A stretch of 64,000 bases of DNA from Anaerolineales bacterium (GCA_023382595.1 JAHDWB010000001.1:1895653-1959652), one strand, 5' to 3'; counted from the first letter of the stretch, positions 24,602 through 33,914 are shown. Numbers and translations: made by a program. Notes: a model not told the origin generated them from the letters alone.

Positions 24602-25648
24602 ATGATCATCATCATGAAACCCAACTACACCCCACAGCAACTGGAAGCGGTGGTCGCCGCCGTCACAGCGCACGGACTGACCCCGCACATCACCTACGGG
24701 GTGGAAACCGCCATCGTCGCCGCGGTGGGTGAGTTCAATATCCCGTCGCTGGACCCGTTCGAAGTGTTGGAAGGAGTCGAAAGCGTGAAGCGGATTTCCC
24801 AGCCGTTCAAACTCGGCTCGCGGCAAGTGCATCCTGAAAATTCTGTCTTCCCCATCGACGGTTTCACCATCGGCGGGAACGACATCGCCATCATCGCGGG
24901 ACCGTGCTCGGTGGAGTCGAAAAGCCAGATTTTGGAAACAGCCCACGCGGTGAGAGAGGCGGGCGCGAATGCGCTTCGCGGCGGAGTCTTCAAACCGCGC
25001 ACGTCGCCGTATTCCTTTCAGGGACTTGGCGAGCAAGGTCTCGAATTTCTCGCCGAAGCGCGCGAGCAGACGGGCATGCCCATCGTGGTCGAGATCATGT
25101 CACAGACGCAGCTCGACGTGATGCTCAAATATGTGGACGTCTTTCAAGTCGGTGCGCGCAACATGCAGAACTTCAATCTTTTGCGCGCGCTCGGTGAAAC
25201 GCGCAAGACGGTTTTGCTCAAACGCGGCTTGAGCGCCACCATCGAAGAACTGCTGATGTCCGCCGAGTACCTGCTCGCGGGCGGTAACAAACAGGTCATT
25301 TTGTGCGAGCGCGGCATCCGCACGTTCGAGACCGCCACGCGCAACACCACCGACATCAACGCGATCCCCGTCTTGAAAAAACTCACGCACCTGCCCGTTA
25401 TTCTCGATCCGTCCCACTCCACGGGGCATCATGATTACGTCGCCGCGATTGCCCGCGCCGCCATTGCCGCAGGCGCCGATGGACTCATCGTCGAAGTCCA
25501 TCCCGATCCCGCGCAGGCGGTCTCCGATGGCAAGCAATCGCTCCGACCCGAAAAATTTGCTGAGATGGTCAGGCAGGTCAAAGCGATCGCCGAGATCATG
25601 GGTCGCCGCATCGCACCGATCAAGAAGCCCGCCACGGCTGGTTGGTAA
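24602..25648 (+). CDS. aroF: 3-deoxy-7-phosphoheptulonate synthase (DAHP synthase)
   Basis: Condenses PEP and erythrose-4-phosphate, the entry step of the shikimate pathway. 348 residues of the type with an N-terminal ferredoxin-like regulatory domain (about 1-70) followed by the barrel: [49 protein letters not shown] and DPSHSTGH. The N-terminal domain in relatives binds Tyr or Phe for feedback inhibition, so enzyme-level control probably adds to the attenuator. AGGAG lies 6 nt before the ATG. Confidence 0.95.
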   Translation: MIIIMKPNYTPQQLEAVVAAVTAHGLTPHITYGVETAIVAAVGEFNIPSLDPFEVLEGVESVKRISQPFKLGSRQVHPENSVFPIDGFTIGGNDIAIIAGPCSVESKSQILETAHAVREAGANALRGGVFKPRTSPYSFQGLGEQGLEFLAEAREQTGMPIVVEIMSQTQLDVMLKYVDVFQVGARNMQNFNLLRALGETRKTVLLKRGLSATIEELLMSAEYLLAGGNKQVILCERGIRTFETATRNTTDINAIPVLKKLTHLPVILDPSHSTGHHDYVAAIARAAIAAGADGLIVEVHPDPAQAVSDGKQSLRPEKFAEMVRQVKAIAEIMGRRIAPIKKPATAGW

Positions 25649-25650
25649 AC

Positions 25651-26514
25651 ATGGAGGATGGCTTTTCACTAAAAGATTCAATCGTTGGAATACTTGGATT
25701 GGGGCTCATGGGCGGCTCGCTCGCGATGAGTCTCAAGGGGAAGTGCGCGCGCCTGATCGGATTCGATTCGCATCCACCCACGCTCGAACTTGCTCTTTCC
25801 AAGGGAATCATTGACCACGCTGAAAGCGACTCTGCCAACTTCCACGCCCAAGTCGATATCTTGATTCTGGCAACGCCTGTTCCATCCATCTTGAACTTTC
25901 TCGAACAACTGCCAGCCATCATCTCCCATCCCTGCATCGTCATGGACATTGGCTCCACAAAACGCGATATTCTACAAGCCATGTCTGTGTTGCCCGAAGC
26001 CTTCGACCCCATTGGCGGACATCCCATCTGTGGCAAGGAAACGCTCGGCTTGCAAAACGCGGATGAAGATTTATACAAAAATGCCCCGTTCATCGTCACG
26101 CCATTGGAACGCACCAGCGAAAGAGCAAAATCCGCCGTGATGCAAGTCGTTTCTGCCATTGGCGCGAACCTCATAGAAATGACCGCCGAAGAGCACGACC
26201 TCATCCTTGCATCCACAAGTCATTTACCGTTTTTATTATCTTCTACACTTGCCTATTCCACTCCGCGCGAGTTTGCGCCCTTCATCGGACCAGGCTTTCG
26301 CTCCACCTCCCGTCTCGCAGGGACGCCATCCCACATGATGATAGGAATTTTGAAGTCCAATCGCGATAATGTGCTGAACGCGATTCAAAAATTTCGTGCC
26401 TCGCTCGATGAAATGGAATCCGCCCTGCAAACGGAGAATTATTCCGAACTTGAAGCGCTCTTGAACCGATCAAGAGAATCCCACACTGCTTTGACCGTGG
26501 ACAGTGGACGGTAG
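25651..26514 (+). CDS. tyrA: Prephenate (or arogenate) dehydrogenase
   Basis: Oxidatively decarboxylates prephenate towards tyrosine with NAD(P). 287 residues. The Rossmann start is VGILGLGLMGGSLAMSL; HPICGKETLG and the HLPFLLSSTLAY segment follow as in TyrA. There is no C-terminal ACT domain. The ATG at 25651, 2 bp after the aroF stop, is preferred over an overlapping TTG at 25642. No pheA-type prephenate dehydratase is in the operon; with phhA at 4.2 kb the cell may also make Tyr from Phe. Confidence 0.92.
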   Translation: MEDGFSLKDSIVGILGLGLMGGSLAMSLKGKCARLIGFDSHPPTLELALSKGIIDHAESDSANFHAQVDILILATPVPSILNFLEQLPAIISHPCIVMDIGSTKRDILQAMSVLPEAFDPIGGHPICGKETLGLQNADEDLYKNAPFIVTPLERTSERAKSAVMQVVSAIGANLIEMTAEEHDLILASTSHLPFLLSSTLAYSTPREFAPFIGPGFRSTSRLAGTPSHMMIGILKSNRDNVLNAIQKFRASLDEMESALQTENYSELEALLNRSRESHTALTVDSGR

Positions 26515-26527
26515 ACCAATTACTGCA

Positions 26528-27859
26528 ATGCCAACCATTCATCCCTTCGACTTCGCTCAGGACAAGCCTTCATCCTTCCGAATTCATCCTTTGTCTTCCC
26601 CACTCAACGCCACCGTCCGCGTGCCTGGCTCCAAGTCACTGACCAACCGCGCCCTGCTTATCGCCGCACTCGCGAATGGAACCACCCGCATTACCAACGC
26701 CCTGTTCTCCGATGACTCGCGCTACTTTGCCAGCGCACTGCAAACCCTCGGCTTTGACATCCAACTCGATGAAGTCAATCACGAAATGACGGTCAACGGC
26801 TTGGGTGGGAAAATCCCTGCGAAGAAAGCCGAACTGTTCATCGGCAATGCAGGCACGGCGGCGCGATTCCTCTCCGCGTTTCTCACGCTCGGATATGGCG
26901 AATATATCCTGGACGGCGATGCTCGTATGAGAGAACGTCCCATCGGGGATTTGGTGGAAGCGTTGGAACAGTTGGGGTGTGACATTCAGCCGCTGGAGAA
27001 AGAAGAAAGTGGAAAATCGGTCTGCCCGCCGATCAGAATTTTTGCTTCGGGTCTCAAAGGCGGAAAAACACAAATTGCGGGGGATATCTCTTCGCAATTT
27101 CTTTCCGCCTTGCTCATGGTCGCCCCCTATGCACAATCCCCCATCGAGATCGAACTGACCACTGAACTCAACTCCAAACCCTATGTGGATATGACCATCG
27201 CCATCATGCGCGACTTCGGCGTGGAAGTGGACCATCATGGTTACGAACGCTTCACTATCCGCCCTTCTTTCTTTTTTCCTCTTTCTCCTTATTCAATCGA
27301 AAGTGACGCCTCTGCCGCCTCCTACTTTTTTGCTGCCCCTGCCATCTGCGGCGGGACAGTGCGCGTGGAAAACATCTCGCGTAAGTCGGTGCAAGGTGAT
27401 GTCAATTTTCTGGATGTGCTTGCTCAAATGGGTTGTGTTGTAGAAGAAGCCGATAACTCGATTCTCGTTACTCGCAACTCGTCGCTTCGCGGCGTTGACG
27501 TGGACATGCGCGACATCCCAGACACCGCCCAAACCCTCGCCGCCATCGCCCCCTTTGCTGATTCGCCGACCCGCATCCGCGGCATCGCCTCGGCTCGTGT
27601 GAAGGAAACCGACCGTGTCCACGCAACCTGCACGGAACTGGCGCGGCTCGACGTCCGTGTGGAAGAGCATGAAGATGGAATGACCATTCATCCCGTGAAA
27701 AAGATGCGTCCTGCCATTATCCAAACCTACAACGACCACCGTATGGCGATGGCATTTTCCCTCATTGGTCTGCGTTTTGATGGCGTGACTATCGATAATC
27801 CGTCTTGTGTTTCCAAGACATTCCCGAACTATTTCGACGTATTGGAAACCTTGCGATGA
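26528..27859 (+). CDS. aroA: 3-phosphoshikimate 1-carboxyvinyltransferase (EPSP synthase)
   Basis: Adds enolpyruvate from PEP to shikimate-3-phosphate. 443 residues. PGSKSLTNRALLIAALA, GNAGTAARF (usually GNAGTAMR), ISSQFLSALLM, DASAASYF, RVKETDR and YNDHRMAMAFSL are all present. From ATG 26528 the first ~20 residues (with HPFDFAQDKPSS) are not family sequence; they are encoded by a dispersed repeat at 26543-26568. A GTG at 26504 overlapping tyrA is another possible start. Confidence 0.93.
   Translation: MPTIHPFDFAQDKPSSFRIHPLSSPLNATVRVPGSKSLTNRALLIAALANGTTRITNALFSDDSRYFASALQTLGFDIQLDEVNHEMTVNGLGGKIPAKKAELFIGNAGTAARFLSAFLTLGYGEYILDGDARMRERPIGDLVEALEQLGCDIQPLEKEESGKSVCPPIRIFASGLKGGKTQIAGDISSQFLSALLMVAPYAQSPIEIELTTELNSKPYVDMTIAIMRDFGVEVDHHGYERFTIRPSFFFPLSPYSIESDASAASYFFAAPAICGGTVRVENISRKSVQGDVNFLDVLAQMGCVVEEADNSILVTRNSSLRGVDVDMRDIPDTAQTLAAIAPFADSPTRIRGIASARVKETDRVHATCTELARLDVRVEEHEDGMTIHPVKKMRPAIIQTYNDHRMAMAFSLIGLRFDGVTIDNPSCVSKTFPNYFDVLETLR
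26543..26568 (+). repeat. Dispersed repeat translated in the AroA N-terminus
   Basis: CCCTTCGACTTCGC followed by TCAGGACAAGCC, an imperfect palindrome of a kind I recall as frequent between genes in Chloroflexota drafts. Here it is in frame and gives FDFAQDK, outside the conserved AroA fold. Confidence 0.5.
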
Positions 27860-28746
27860 TTCAACTTGGTCTTATTGGGTATCCACTTGGGCATAGTCTT
27901 TCTCCAAAAATTCATACTGCTGCGTTAAAGGCATGTGGACTTGAAGGCAGCTATTCCCTATTCCCCATCTATCCTGATGACAAACATGGGTTAAGCAACT
28001 TAATTGATCACTTCCGCGCTGGTGAGATTGACGGACTCAATATCACCGTCCCATATAAACTGGACATCATCAGCTTCATAGATGTACTCACTGACACTGC
28101 CATGTCCATTGGCGCAGTTAACACAATTTTCATGCATGATGACATACTCATCGGTCACAACACCGATGCGGATGGGTTTCTAATTGATTTAAAGAAATGC
28201 ATGGCGCAGTCCTCCTCTCCTATTTTGGGAGCATCCTCCGAAGCTAATGGTGGGATGGGAGTGGATGGGAAATCTGCAATTGTTCTGGGTGCTGGCGGAT
28301 CGGCGCGCGCGGTTATTTATGCCTTGCTTAACGATGGCTGGAGCGTCACCCTCACCGCTCGTCGTATTGAACAGGCACAAGAATTAGCAAATGAGTTTGC
28401 AAGTTACAATGTGCAAATTGCAAGTTCTTTTGACCTTCGACCCATTGATAAATTCAGGGCAATGCCTGTGCCCTTCGACTTGCTAGTCAATACAACCCCT
28501 GTGGGTATGTTTCCAAATATGGACGCCTCCCCATTGCCGAATGAACTATCATTGCCCTCAAATATTTTTGTCTATGATTTGGTCTACAATCCACGTGAGA
28601 CAAAACTCGTTCGCAACGCCCGCTCTCAAGGACTGCGTGCCACAACCGGACTTGGTATGTTAATTGAACAAGCTGCACTGTCATTTGAGATTTGGACAGG
28701 TCACACCCCGCCGCGTGATGTTTTATATGCATCGGTGGTTGAGTAG
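27856..28746 (+). CDS. aroE: Shikimate dehydrogenase
   Basis: Reduces 3-dehydroshikimate to shikimate with NADPH. 296 residues from ATG 27856, which overlaps the aroA stop (ATGA). LIGYPLGHSLSPKIH, GLNITVPYK (catalytic Lys), NTDADG, VLGAGGSARAV and NTTPVGMFP are clear. A Ser/Gly-rich insertion of about 15 residues precedes the nucleotide-binding GAGGSARA. The last codons (SVVE and stop) are inside a family A palindromic repeat at 28734, so that repeat has set the C-terminus. Confidence 0.95.
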   Translation: MIQLGLIGYPLGHSLSPKIHTAALKACGLEGSYSLFPIYPDDKHGLSNLIDHFRAGEIDGLNITVPYKLDIISFIDVLTDTAMSIGAVNTIFMHDDILIGHNTDADGFLIDLKKCMAQSSSPILGASSEANGGMGVDGKSAIVLGAGGSARAVIYALLNDGWSVTLTARRIEQAQELANEFASYNVQIASSFDLRPIDKFRAMPVPFDLLVNTTPVGMFPNMDASPLPNELSLPSNIFVYDLVYNPRETKLVRNARSQGLRATTGLGMLIEQAALSFEIWTGHTPPRDVLYASVVE

Positions 28747-28772
28747 TCGCGAAGCGGCGTATCGAAACCACC
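28734..28772. repeat. Palindromic repeat (family A) overlapping the aroE stop
   Basis: 39 bp, GGTGGTTGAGTAG ... GTATCGAAACCACC. The TAG inside the element is the aroE stop codon. It lies 17 bp before the aroC start. Confidence 0.85.
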
Positions 28773-28789
28773 ATTTTATGGAGACTGAA

Positions 28790-29959
28790 ATGCCCCTACG
28801 CTTCCTCACCGCTGGTGAATCCCACGGACCATCCCTCACCGCCATCCTCGACGGCATCCCCGCGGGACTTCCGCTTACGCCTGACATTATCAACAAAGAA
28901 CTTGCCCGCCGCCAACAGGGTTATGGCTCGGGCGGACGCATGAAAATTGAAAAAGACACTGTGCAAATTCTCGGCGGTGTGATGGGCGGAGAAACTACAG
29001 GTGCGCCAATTGCCATGTTCGTCCAAAACGATGACCATGTCAAATGGAAGGGCAAAGCCATCGAGCCGATGACCGCTCCGCGCCCAGGTCATGCGGACTT
29101 AACGGGCGCAGTCAAATATGGCTACAAAGATTTGCGCCCCGCCCTCGAACGCGCCTCCGCCCGCGAAACCACCATGCGCGTTGCCGTCGGCGCGGTGTGC
29201 AAACACTTCCTCGCGCAGTTCGGCGTCATCGTCGGCGGCTACGTTGCTTCCATTGGCGAAGTCGCGACCGACTTTGGCGACATGCCGTATGAAGAGCGCT
29301 TCACTCGCGCCGAAGAATCGGATGTACGCTGTCCCATCGAAACTTCCGCGCAAAAGATGCGGGACGAAATCGAAAAGACCATCCACGGCAAGAACACCCT
29401 CGGCGGCGTGCTCGAAATCGTCGCGCTCAACCTGCCCGTCGGCTTGGGCAGTTTCGTCCAATGGGACAAGCGCCTCGAAGCAAAACTCGCCCACGCGGTC
29501 ATGTCCGTCCAAGCCATCAAAGGCGTCGAAGTCGGTGATGCATTCGAGAACACAAAAAGAATTGGAACCGAAGCCCACGACCCCATCAACCTACAACGTT
29601 CAAACCTTCATCGTGCAACAAACAGGGCAGGCGGAACGGAAGGCGGCATTTCCAACGGACAGCCGATCATCATCCGCGCCGCGATGAAACCGATCGCCAC
29701 CACGCTTCTTCCCCAGCCGACAGTTGATCTTGCTGCGGGGACAGAATCTCCCACCAAGTATGAACGCTCCGACTTCTGCCCCGTGCCCCGCGCCGTACCA
29801 ATCATCGAAGCGATGGTCGCCTTCGTCCTCGCGGATGCCCTGCTCGAAAAACTCGGCGGCGACTCGATGAACGAAATCAAGCCACGCTTTGAATCCCTGC
29901 GCAAAGCCACGCTCGAAGACCTGCCAATGGACAACGTCCCACACATGTTTTGGGAATAA
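28790..29959 (+). CDS. aroC: Chorismate synthase
   Basis: Converts EPSP to chorismate using reduced FMN. 389 residues starting MPLRFLTAGESHGPSL, with RRQQGYGSGGRMKIE, RPGHADLTGAVKYG, RASARETTMRVAVGA and GGISNGQPI. The ATG at 28790 is preferred because GGAG lies 6 nt upstream; an in-frame ATG at 28778 is possible. Length and motifs are those of the longer bacterial type. Confidence 0.95.
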   Translation: MPLRFLTAGESHGPSLTAILDGIPAGLPLTPDIINKELARRQQGYGSGGRMKIEKDTVQILGGVMGGETTGAPIAMFVQNDDHVKWKGKAIEPMTAPRPGHADLTGAVKYGYKDLRPALERASARETTMRVAVGAVCKHFLAQFGVIVGGYVASIGEVATDFGDMPYEERFTRAEESDVRCPIETSAQKMRDEIEKTIHGKNTLGGVLEIVALNLPVGLGSFVQWDKRLEAKLAHAVMSVQAIKGVEVGDAFENTKRIGTEAHDPINLQRSNLHRATNRAGGTEGGISNGQPIIIRAAMKPIATTLLPQPTVDLAAGTESPTKYERSDFCPVPRAVPIIEAMVAFVLADALLEKLGGDSMNEIKPRFESLRKATLEDLPMDNVPHMFWE

Positions 29960-29986
29960 TCACTGAATACTGATCACTGGATACTT

Positions 29987-31528
29987 ATGCACTTATTTCT
30001 CTACGGTCCCCCAGGTACAGGCAAATCCACCATCGGCAAATTGCTGGCGCAGAATTTGCGCCTGCCATTCATCGACCTCGACCGCGTCATCGAAACGGAC
30101 GCAGGCATGTTCATTTCACAGATCATGGATGAACGGGGCGAAACCGCATTTCGTGACATGGAAACCGCTGCCCTGCAAGAAACCGTAGGTCACGCTTTCC
30201 CCAAAGGGGACGCTGTCAGCGTGACAAGTACCCAAGATAAGATCATCGCCCTCGGCGGCGGCGCATTGCTCCGTGACGAAAACCGCGTGTTCGCGGAATC
30301 CAACGGACGCATTCTCCTGCTCATGGCAGAACTTCCCACCCTGCTGGAACGTTTGGGACAAGAACAAGCCAAACGCCCGTTACTAAATGGCGATCTGGAA
30401 TCAAAACTCGCCGCCCTATTGGAAAAACGCCGCGACCATTACAACTCCTTCTCACTCAAACTTCATGTGGATGGAAAATCCGCCGAGCAAAGCGCACACG
30501 AAGCACAGACCAAACTAGGAAGGCATCATCTCTCTGCGATGGGCGAATACGAAGTCATTGTAGGTCACGTGTTTAACGTGACAGATTTGCAAAACCCCAT
30601 CATCGTCACCGACGAAAACGTGGCGAAACATCACCTCGAAAGAATCCAAAAATTCTTCAACGCCAAGTCTGTCATTGTGCCTGCGGGCGAAGAACATAAA
30701 AATCTCGAAACCGTCTCGCGCCTGTGGGATGCCTTTCTCGAAAACGGGCTCGACCGCAAAAGCACCGTCATCGCGCTCGGCGGCGGCGTGATCGGCGACA
30801 TGGCAGGCTTTGCCGCATCCACCTACATGCGCGGCGTCGATTGGATCGCAATTCCCACAACCTTGCTTTCCATGGTGGATGCTTCACTGGGCGGGAAGAC
30901 TGGATTTGATCTGCCGCAGGGAAAAAATCTCATCGGTTCGTTTCATCCGCCGAAACTGGTCATTGCAGACCCAAGCCTTTTGACTACGCTGCCAGAGCGT
31001 GAACTGCGTTCAGGCGTGGCGGAGGTGGTCAAGCATGGCATCATCTCCGACCCTGACTTGTTCGCCATGTGTAACAATGGTATGGATTGGGTGAAAGCTA
31101 ATCTCGAAGAAGTGGTCAAACATGCAATGGCGGTGAAAATAAAAGTCATCGAAGCAGACCCATACGAAAAAGGCGTCCGCGCGGCATTGAATTTGGGACA
31201 TACCGTCGGGCATGCGGTGGAACTTGTCAGCAAGTTTGAATTGCGGCATGGAGAGGCGATCTCCATCGGCATGGCGGCTGAGGCGCGGTACGCGGCTCGG
31301 GTCGGGCTGGCAGGTTCAGGCGTGGTCGAAGCGATTGAGTCCACATTGTCCAGTTTGGGATTACCCATCCACATCCCCGCAGAAATGCCGCGAGAGGAAA
31401 TCATCCGCACTATGAGAGTCGATAAAAAGAAGAATGCGAAGGCGATCCGTTTTGCGTTGCCGATTGAAATTGGCAAAGTGGAGTTGGTCGCTACGCGTGT
31501 AAGCGATTTGGAGGATGTGTTGAGATGA
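29987..31528 (+). CDS. aroKB: Shikimate kinase / 3-dehydroquinate synthase fusion
   Basis: 513 residues joining two pathway enzymes. The AroK domain (about 1-175) has the P-loop GPPGTGKST at 7-15, FIDLDRVIE, and ALGGGALL. The AroB domain (about 185-513) has VIALGGGVIGDMAGFAAS, PTTLLSMVDASLGGKTG, the metal-site region SGVAEVVKHG and NLGHTVGHAVE. Natural AroKB fusions are known (for example in Thermotoga). Two palindromic repeats lie within the coding sequence, at about residues 67-82 and 192-200, and give residues not expected in either family. The ATG lies 27 bp after aroC. Confidence 0.93.
   Translation: MHLFLYGPPGTGKSTIGKLLAQNLRLPFIDLDRVIETDAGMFISQIMDERGETAFRDMETAALQETVGHAFPKGDAVSVTSTQDKIIALGGGALLRDENRVFAESNGRILLLMAELPTLLERLGQEQAKRPLLNGDLESKLAALLEKRRDHYNSFSLKLHVDGKSAEQSAHEAQTKLGRHHLSAMGEYEVIVGHVFNVTDLQNPIIVTDENVAKHHLERIQKFFNAKSVIVPAGEEHKNLETVSRLWDAFLENGLDRKSTVIALGGGVIGDMAGFAASTYMRGVDWIAIPTTLLSMVDASLGGKTGFDLPQGKNLIGSFHPPKLVIADPSLLTTLPERELRSGVAEVVKHGIISDPDLFAMCNNGMDWVKANLEEVVKHAMAVKIKVIEADPYEKGVRAALNLGHTVGHAVELVSKFELRHGEAISIGMAAEARYAARVGLAGSGVVEAIESTLSSLGLPIHIPAEMPREEIIRTMRVDKKKNAKAIRFALPIEIGKVELVATRVSDLEDVLR
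30185..30230 (+). repeat. Palindromic repeat (family C) in the AroK part
   Basis: GTAGGTCACGCT and AGCGTGACAAGTA flank an inner hairpin TCCCC-AAA-GGGGA. It encodes residues around GHAFPKGDAVSVTST, just before the conserved GGGA region, where shikimate kinases normally have a shorter loop. Confidence 0.65.
30560..30585 (+). repeat. Palindromic repeat (family C) at the start of the AroB part
   Basis: GTAGGTCACGT-GTTTA-ACGTGACAGA, 7-bp stem. Shares GTAGGTCACG and CGTGACA with the copy at 30185. It encodes VGHVFNVTD. Confidence 0.6.
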
Positions 31529-31959
31529 AAATATTGATTCTGCATGGACCGAATTTGAATTTGTTGGGAACCCGTGAACCCGAAGTGTACGGCTCGATGA
31601 CGCTGGCTGACATCAACGAAAAAATGATCGCGCTGGGAAAAGAGTTGGGCGCGGATGTGACTTGTCTGCAATCGAACCACGAAGGCGCGTTGATCGATGC
31701 GCTGCACGATGCGCGGACGTGGGCGGCGGGCGTGGTGTTTAACCCCGGCGGATATACGCACACGTCGGTGGCGCTGCGTGATGCGGTCTCGGCGATTCAA
31801 ATTCCTGTGATCGAGGTGCATCTTTCGAATGTGTATGCACGTGAGAAGTTTCGGCACAAGTCATTGCTCTCTGCGGTTTGTAAAGGCAAGGTGACGGGCT
31901 TTGGGTGGTGTTCGTATGAGTTGGGGTTGCGCGGGCTCATTGATATAATCAAGGTGTGA
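31525..31959 (+). CDS. aroQ: 3-dehydroquinate dehydratase, type II
   Basis: Dehydrates 3-dehydroquinate. 144 residues: ILHGPNLNLLGTREPEVYG with the catalytic Tyr, QSNHEGALIDALH, FNPGGYTHTSVAL, VIEVHLSN and the terminal region with GFGWCSYELGLRGL. The ATG overlaps the aroKB stop. It is the last pathway gene of the operon; together the genes cover all seven steps from PEP and erythrose-4-P to chorismate. Confidence 0.95.
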   Translation: MKILILHGPNLNLLGTREPEVYGSMTLADINEKMIALGKELGADVTCLQSNHEGALIDALHDARTWAAGVVFNPGGYTHTSVALRDAVSAIQIPVIEVHLSNVYAREKFRHKSLLSAVCKGKVTGFGWCSYELGLRGLIDIIKV

Positions 31960-32726
31960 ACACCCAAACCATTCCTACAACTGAACCTTTTTTTCTTCCC
32001 GGCGGGCGGACTGGGATCTTGCTGATCCACGGGTTTACCGGAACGCCCAAGGAAATGCGCTGGATGGGGGAGTATTTGAACGGGCAGGGTTATACCTGTC
32101 TGGGAGTCCGACTGGCGGGACATGCCACCCGCCCCAAGGATATGGTCCGCTCACGCTGGACGGATTGGACGGCTTCTGTCGAAGACGGCTACAATCTTCT
32201 GCGCAGCGTGGTGGACCGCGTTTTTCTCGTCGGGCTTTCGATGGGCGGGGCGCTGTCACTGCTCATGTCTACGAAGTTGGATGTGAAGGGCGTTGTGACC
32301 ATATCCACGCCGTATGAATTGCCGGATGAACATCCCGCCTGGCAGATCAAGTTGTATAGCTATTTCAGGGCATATATGCCGAAAACGAGGGAAGAGCCCG
32401 GCGCGGGATGGTTCGACAAAGAGGCGTTCAAGGAACATATTTCGTATCCGTTGAATCCCATCCGCTCGGCGGCGGAACTGAAGGCATTGTTGGGAAAGAT
32501 GCAGGCAGCCCTGCCAAAGGTGACTGTGCCGGTGTACATGATCCATTCCAGGGATGATACCTATGTGGTGCCAGAAAATATGGAGCGGATCTACGCCGGG
32601 CTGGTTAATGCATCGGACAGGACAAAGGTTTATATAACAGGATCCGGTCACGTCGTCACGCGCGATGCGGCTCGTGATCAGGTGTTTGAACTTGCGCGGG
32701 ATTTTATTCGTCGAATAGAGACTTGA
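31956..32726 (+). CDS. Alpha/beta hydrolase, carboxylesterase type
   Basis: 256 residues, GTG start overlapping the aroQ stop. ILLIHGFTGTPKEMR gives the oxyanion region; the nucleophile is S95 in VGLSMGG; the acid is D200 or D201 in HSRDDTYV and the base H232 in GSGHVV. It resembles Est30-type carboxylesterases and monoacylglycerol lipases with a small cap. Inside the end of aroQ, TATAAT (31944-31949) lies 6 nt from the GTG and may give a separate, leaderless transcript. Substrate unknown; no link with aromatic synthesis is evident. Confidence 0.88.
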   Translation: MNTQTIPTTEPFFLPGGRTGILLIHGFTGTPKEMRWMGEYLNGQGYTCLGVRLAGHATRPKDMVRSRWTDWTASVEDGYNLLRSVVDRVFLVGLSMGGALSLLMSTKLDVKGVVTISTPYELPDEHPAWQIKLYSYFRAYMPKTREEPGAGWFDKEAFKEHISYPLNPIRSAAELKALLGKMQAALPKVTVPVYMIHSRDDTYVVPENMERIYAGLVNASDRTKVYITGSGHVVTRDAARDQVFELARDFIRRIET

Positions 32727-32750
32727 CAACGTCATAGTATTGGATACAAA
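32723..32750 (+). promoter_or_regulatory. Promoter before the MFS transporter
   Basis: TTGACA (32723-32728), 16-nt spacer, TACAAA (32745-32750). The -35 overlaps the stop codon of the hydrolase gene. Confidence 0.5.
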
Positions 32751-32795
32751 AATCAAACCCGCGGGGAAACCTGTGGGGTCTTTCAAAGAGGAAAT

Positions 32796-33914
32796 TTGAA
32801 TCGAAATCTTTTTTTCATCGCTTGCGCCCTGTTGTTATGGGGCGTCGGCGAAGGGATGTTCTTTAACTTCGTGCCGATCCGTTTGGAGAATGAGTTCCTG
32901 CTGGACAAACAGCAGGTTGGGCTTGCACTGGGTGCGTTCGGATTTTTTATGGCGATCACGCACATCCCCGGCGGACATCTCGCGGACAGGATGGGACGCC
33001 GCCCGTTGTTGATCGCTGCGTGGCTGTTCGGCGTTACCGCCACGCTGACAATGGGACTCGCCAAATCCCTGCCGATCTATCTGGTGGGATTATTTTTATA
33101 CGGCGTGACGGCGTTCGTCGCTTCGCCCCTCGGGAGCTATGTCACTGCTGCCCGCGGAAAATGGTCGGTCGGGACGGCGCTCTCGCTCACGACTGCAACC
33201 TTCAGTCTCGGCATGGCGCTGGGACCGGTCACAGGCGGCTTGATCGCTGAACAATATGGTATGAGTACGAGTTATTTGGTGGCGTTCGGGATATTCATGA
33301 TATCCACTCTCTTCATCATCTTTATCCAAGCCCAGCCCATTGACCGGCACGACCCCGAAGCGCCGCCTGCCCGCTTGTGGAAGAATACGCGTTTTGTCAG
33401 CTTTGTCATGATCTTTGCATTTACAGTTTTTGCATTGTATCTTGCGCAGCCGCTCACGCCGAATTTCCTGAAAGGTGTCAAGAATCTGACCTTGAGCGAA
33501 ACGGGTTGGGTATTTTCCGCGGGCGCACTGGGAAATTCCCTGCTGGCGCTTCTGCTCAGCCGCTCCAAACCGCGCAACGGATTTTTATACGCACAGGCGC
33601 TGGTGGCGTTGTTTGCCGTGTTGATCTGGCAGGGAACGGGCTTGCCCGCTTTCATGCTTGGTTACTTTTTGATGGGCGGGTTCCGCGCGGCGCGCCCGAT
33701 GGCGCTGGCACAGGCGCGCGACCTTGTCCATGACTCGCAGATGGGCATCACCTATGGCACAATGGAAACGGTCAGCGCGATCATTTTCATCATTGCCCCG
33801 CCGATCGCGGGTTTTATCTTTGAGCGCGATCCGTTCGTGATCTATCCGATCGCCATCGGGTTGATCGCTGTTTCGATTGTGATCGGTTATTTGTTTTCTC
33901 CGCGAAAATCATAA
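32796..33914 (+). CDS. MFS transporter
   Basis: 372 residues, about 11-12 membrane helices. The loop 2-3 signature is GGHLADRMGRRPLLIAA. It starts at TTG 32796 with AAAGAGGAAA just upstream, a rare start codon but well placed. The substrate is unknown; the overall pattern is that of small drug or sugar efflux carriers. The MBL-fold gene follows after 37 bp. Confidence 0.85.
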   Translation: MNRNLFFIACALLLWGVGEGMFFNFVPIRLENEFLLDKQQVGLALGAFGFFMAITHIPGGHLADRMGRRPLLIAAWLFGVTATLTMGLAKSLPIYLVGLFLYGVTAFVASPLGSYVTAARGKWSVGTALSLTTATFSLGMALGPVTGGLIAEQYGMSTSYLVAFGIFMISTLFIIFIQAQPIDRHDPEAPPARLWKNTRFVSFVMIFAFTVFALYLAQPLTPNFLKGVKNLTLSETGWVFSAGALGNSLLALLLSRSKPRNGFLYAQALVALFAVLIWQGTGLPAFMLGYFLMGGFRAARPMALAQARDLVHDSQMGITYGTMETVSAIIFIIAPPIAGFIFERDPFVIYPIAIGLIAVSIVIGYLFSPRKS

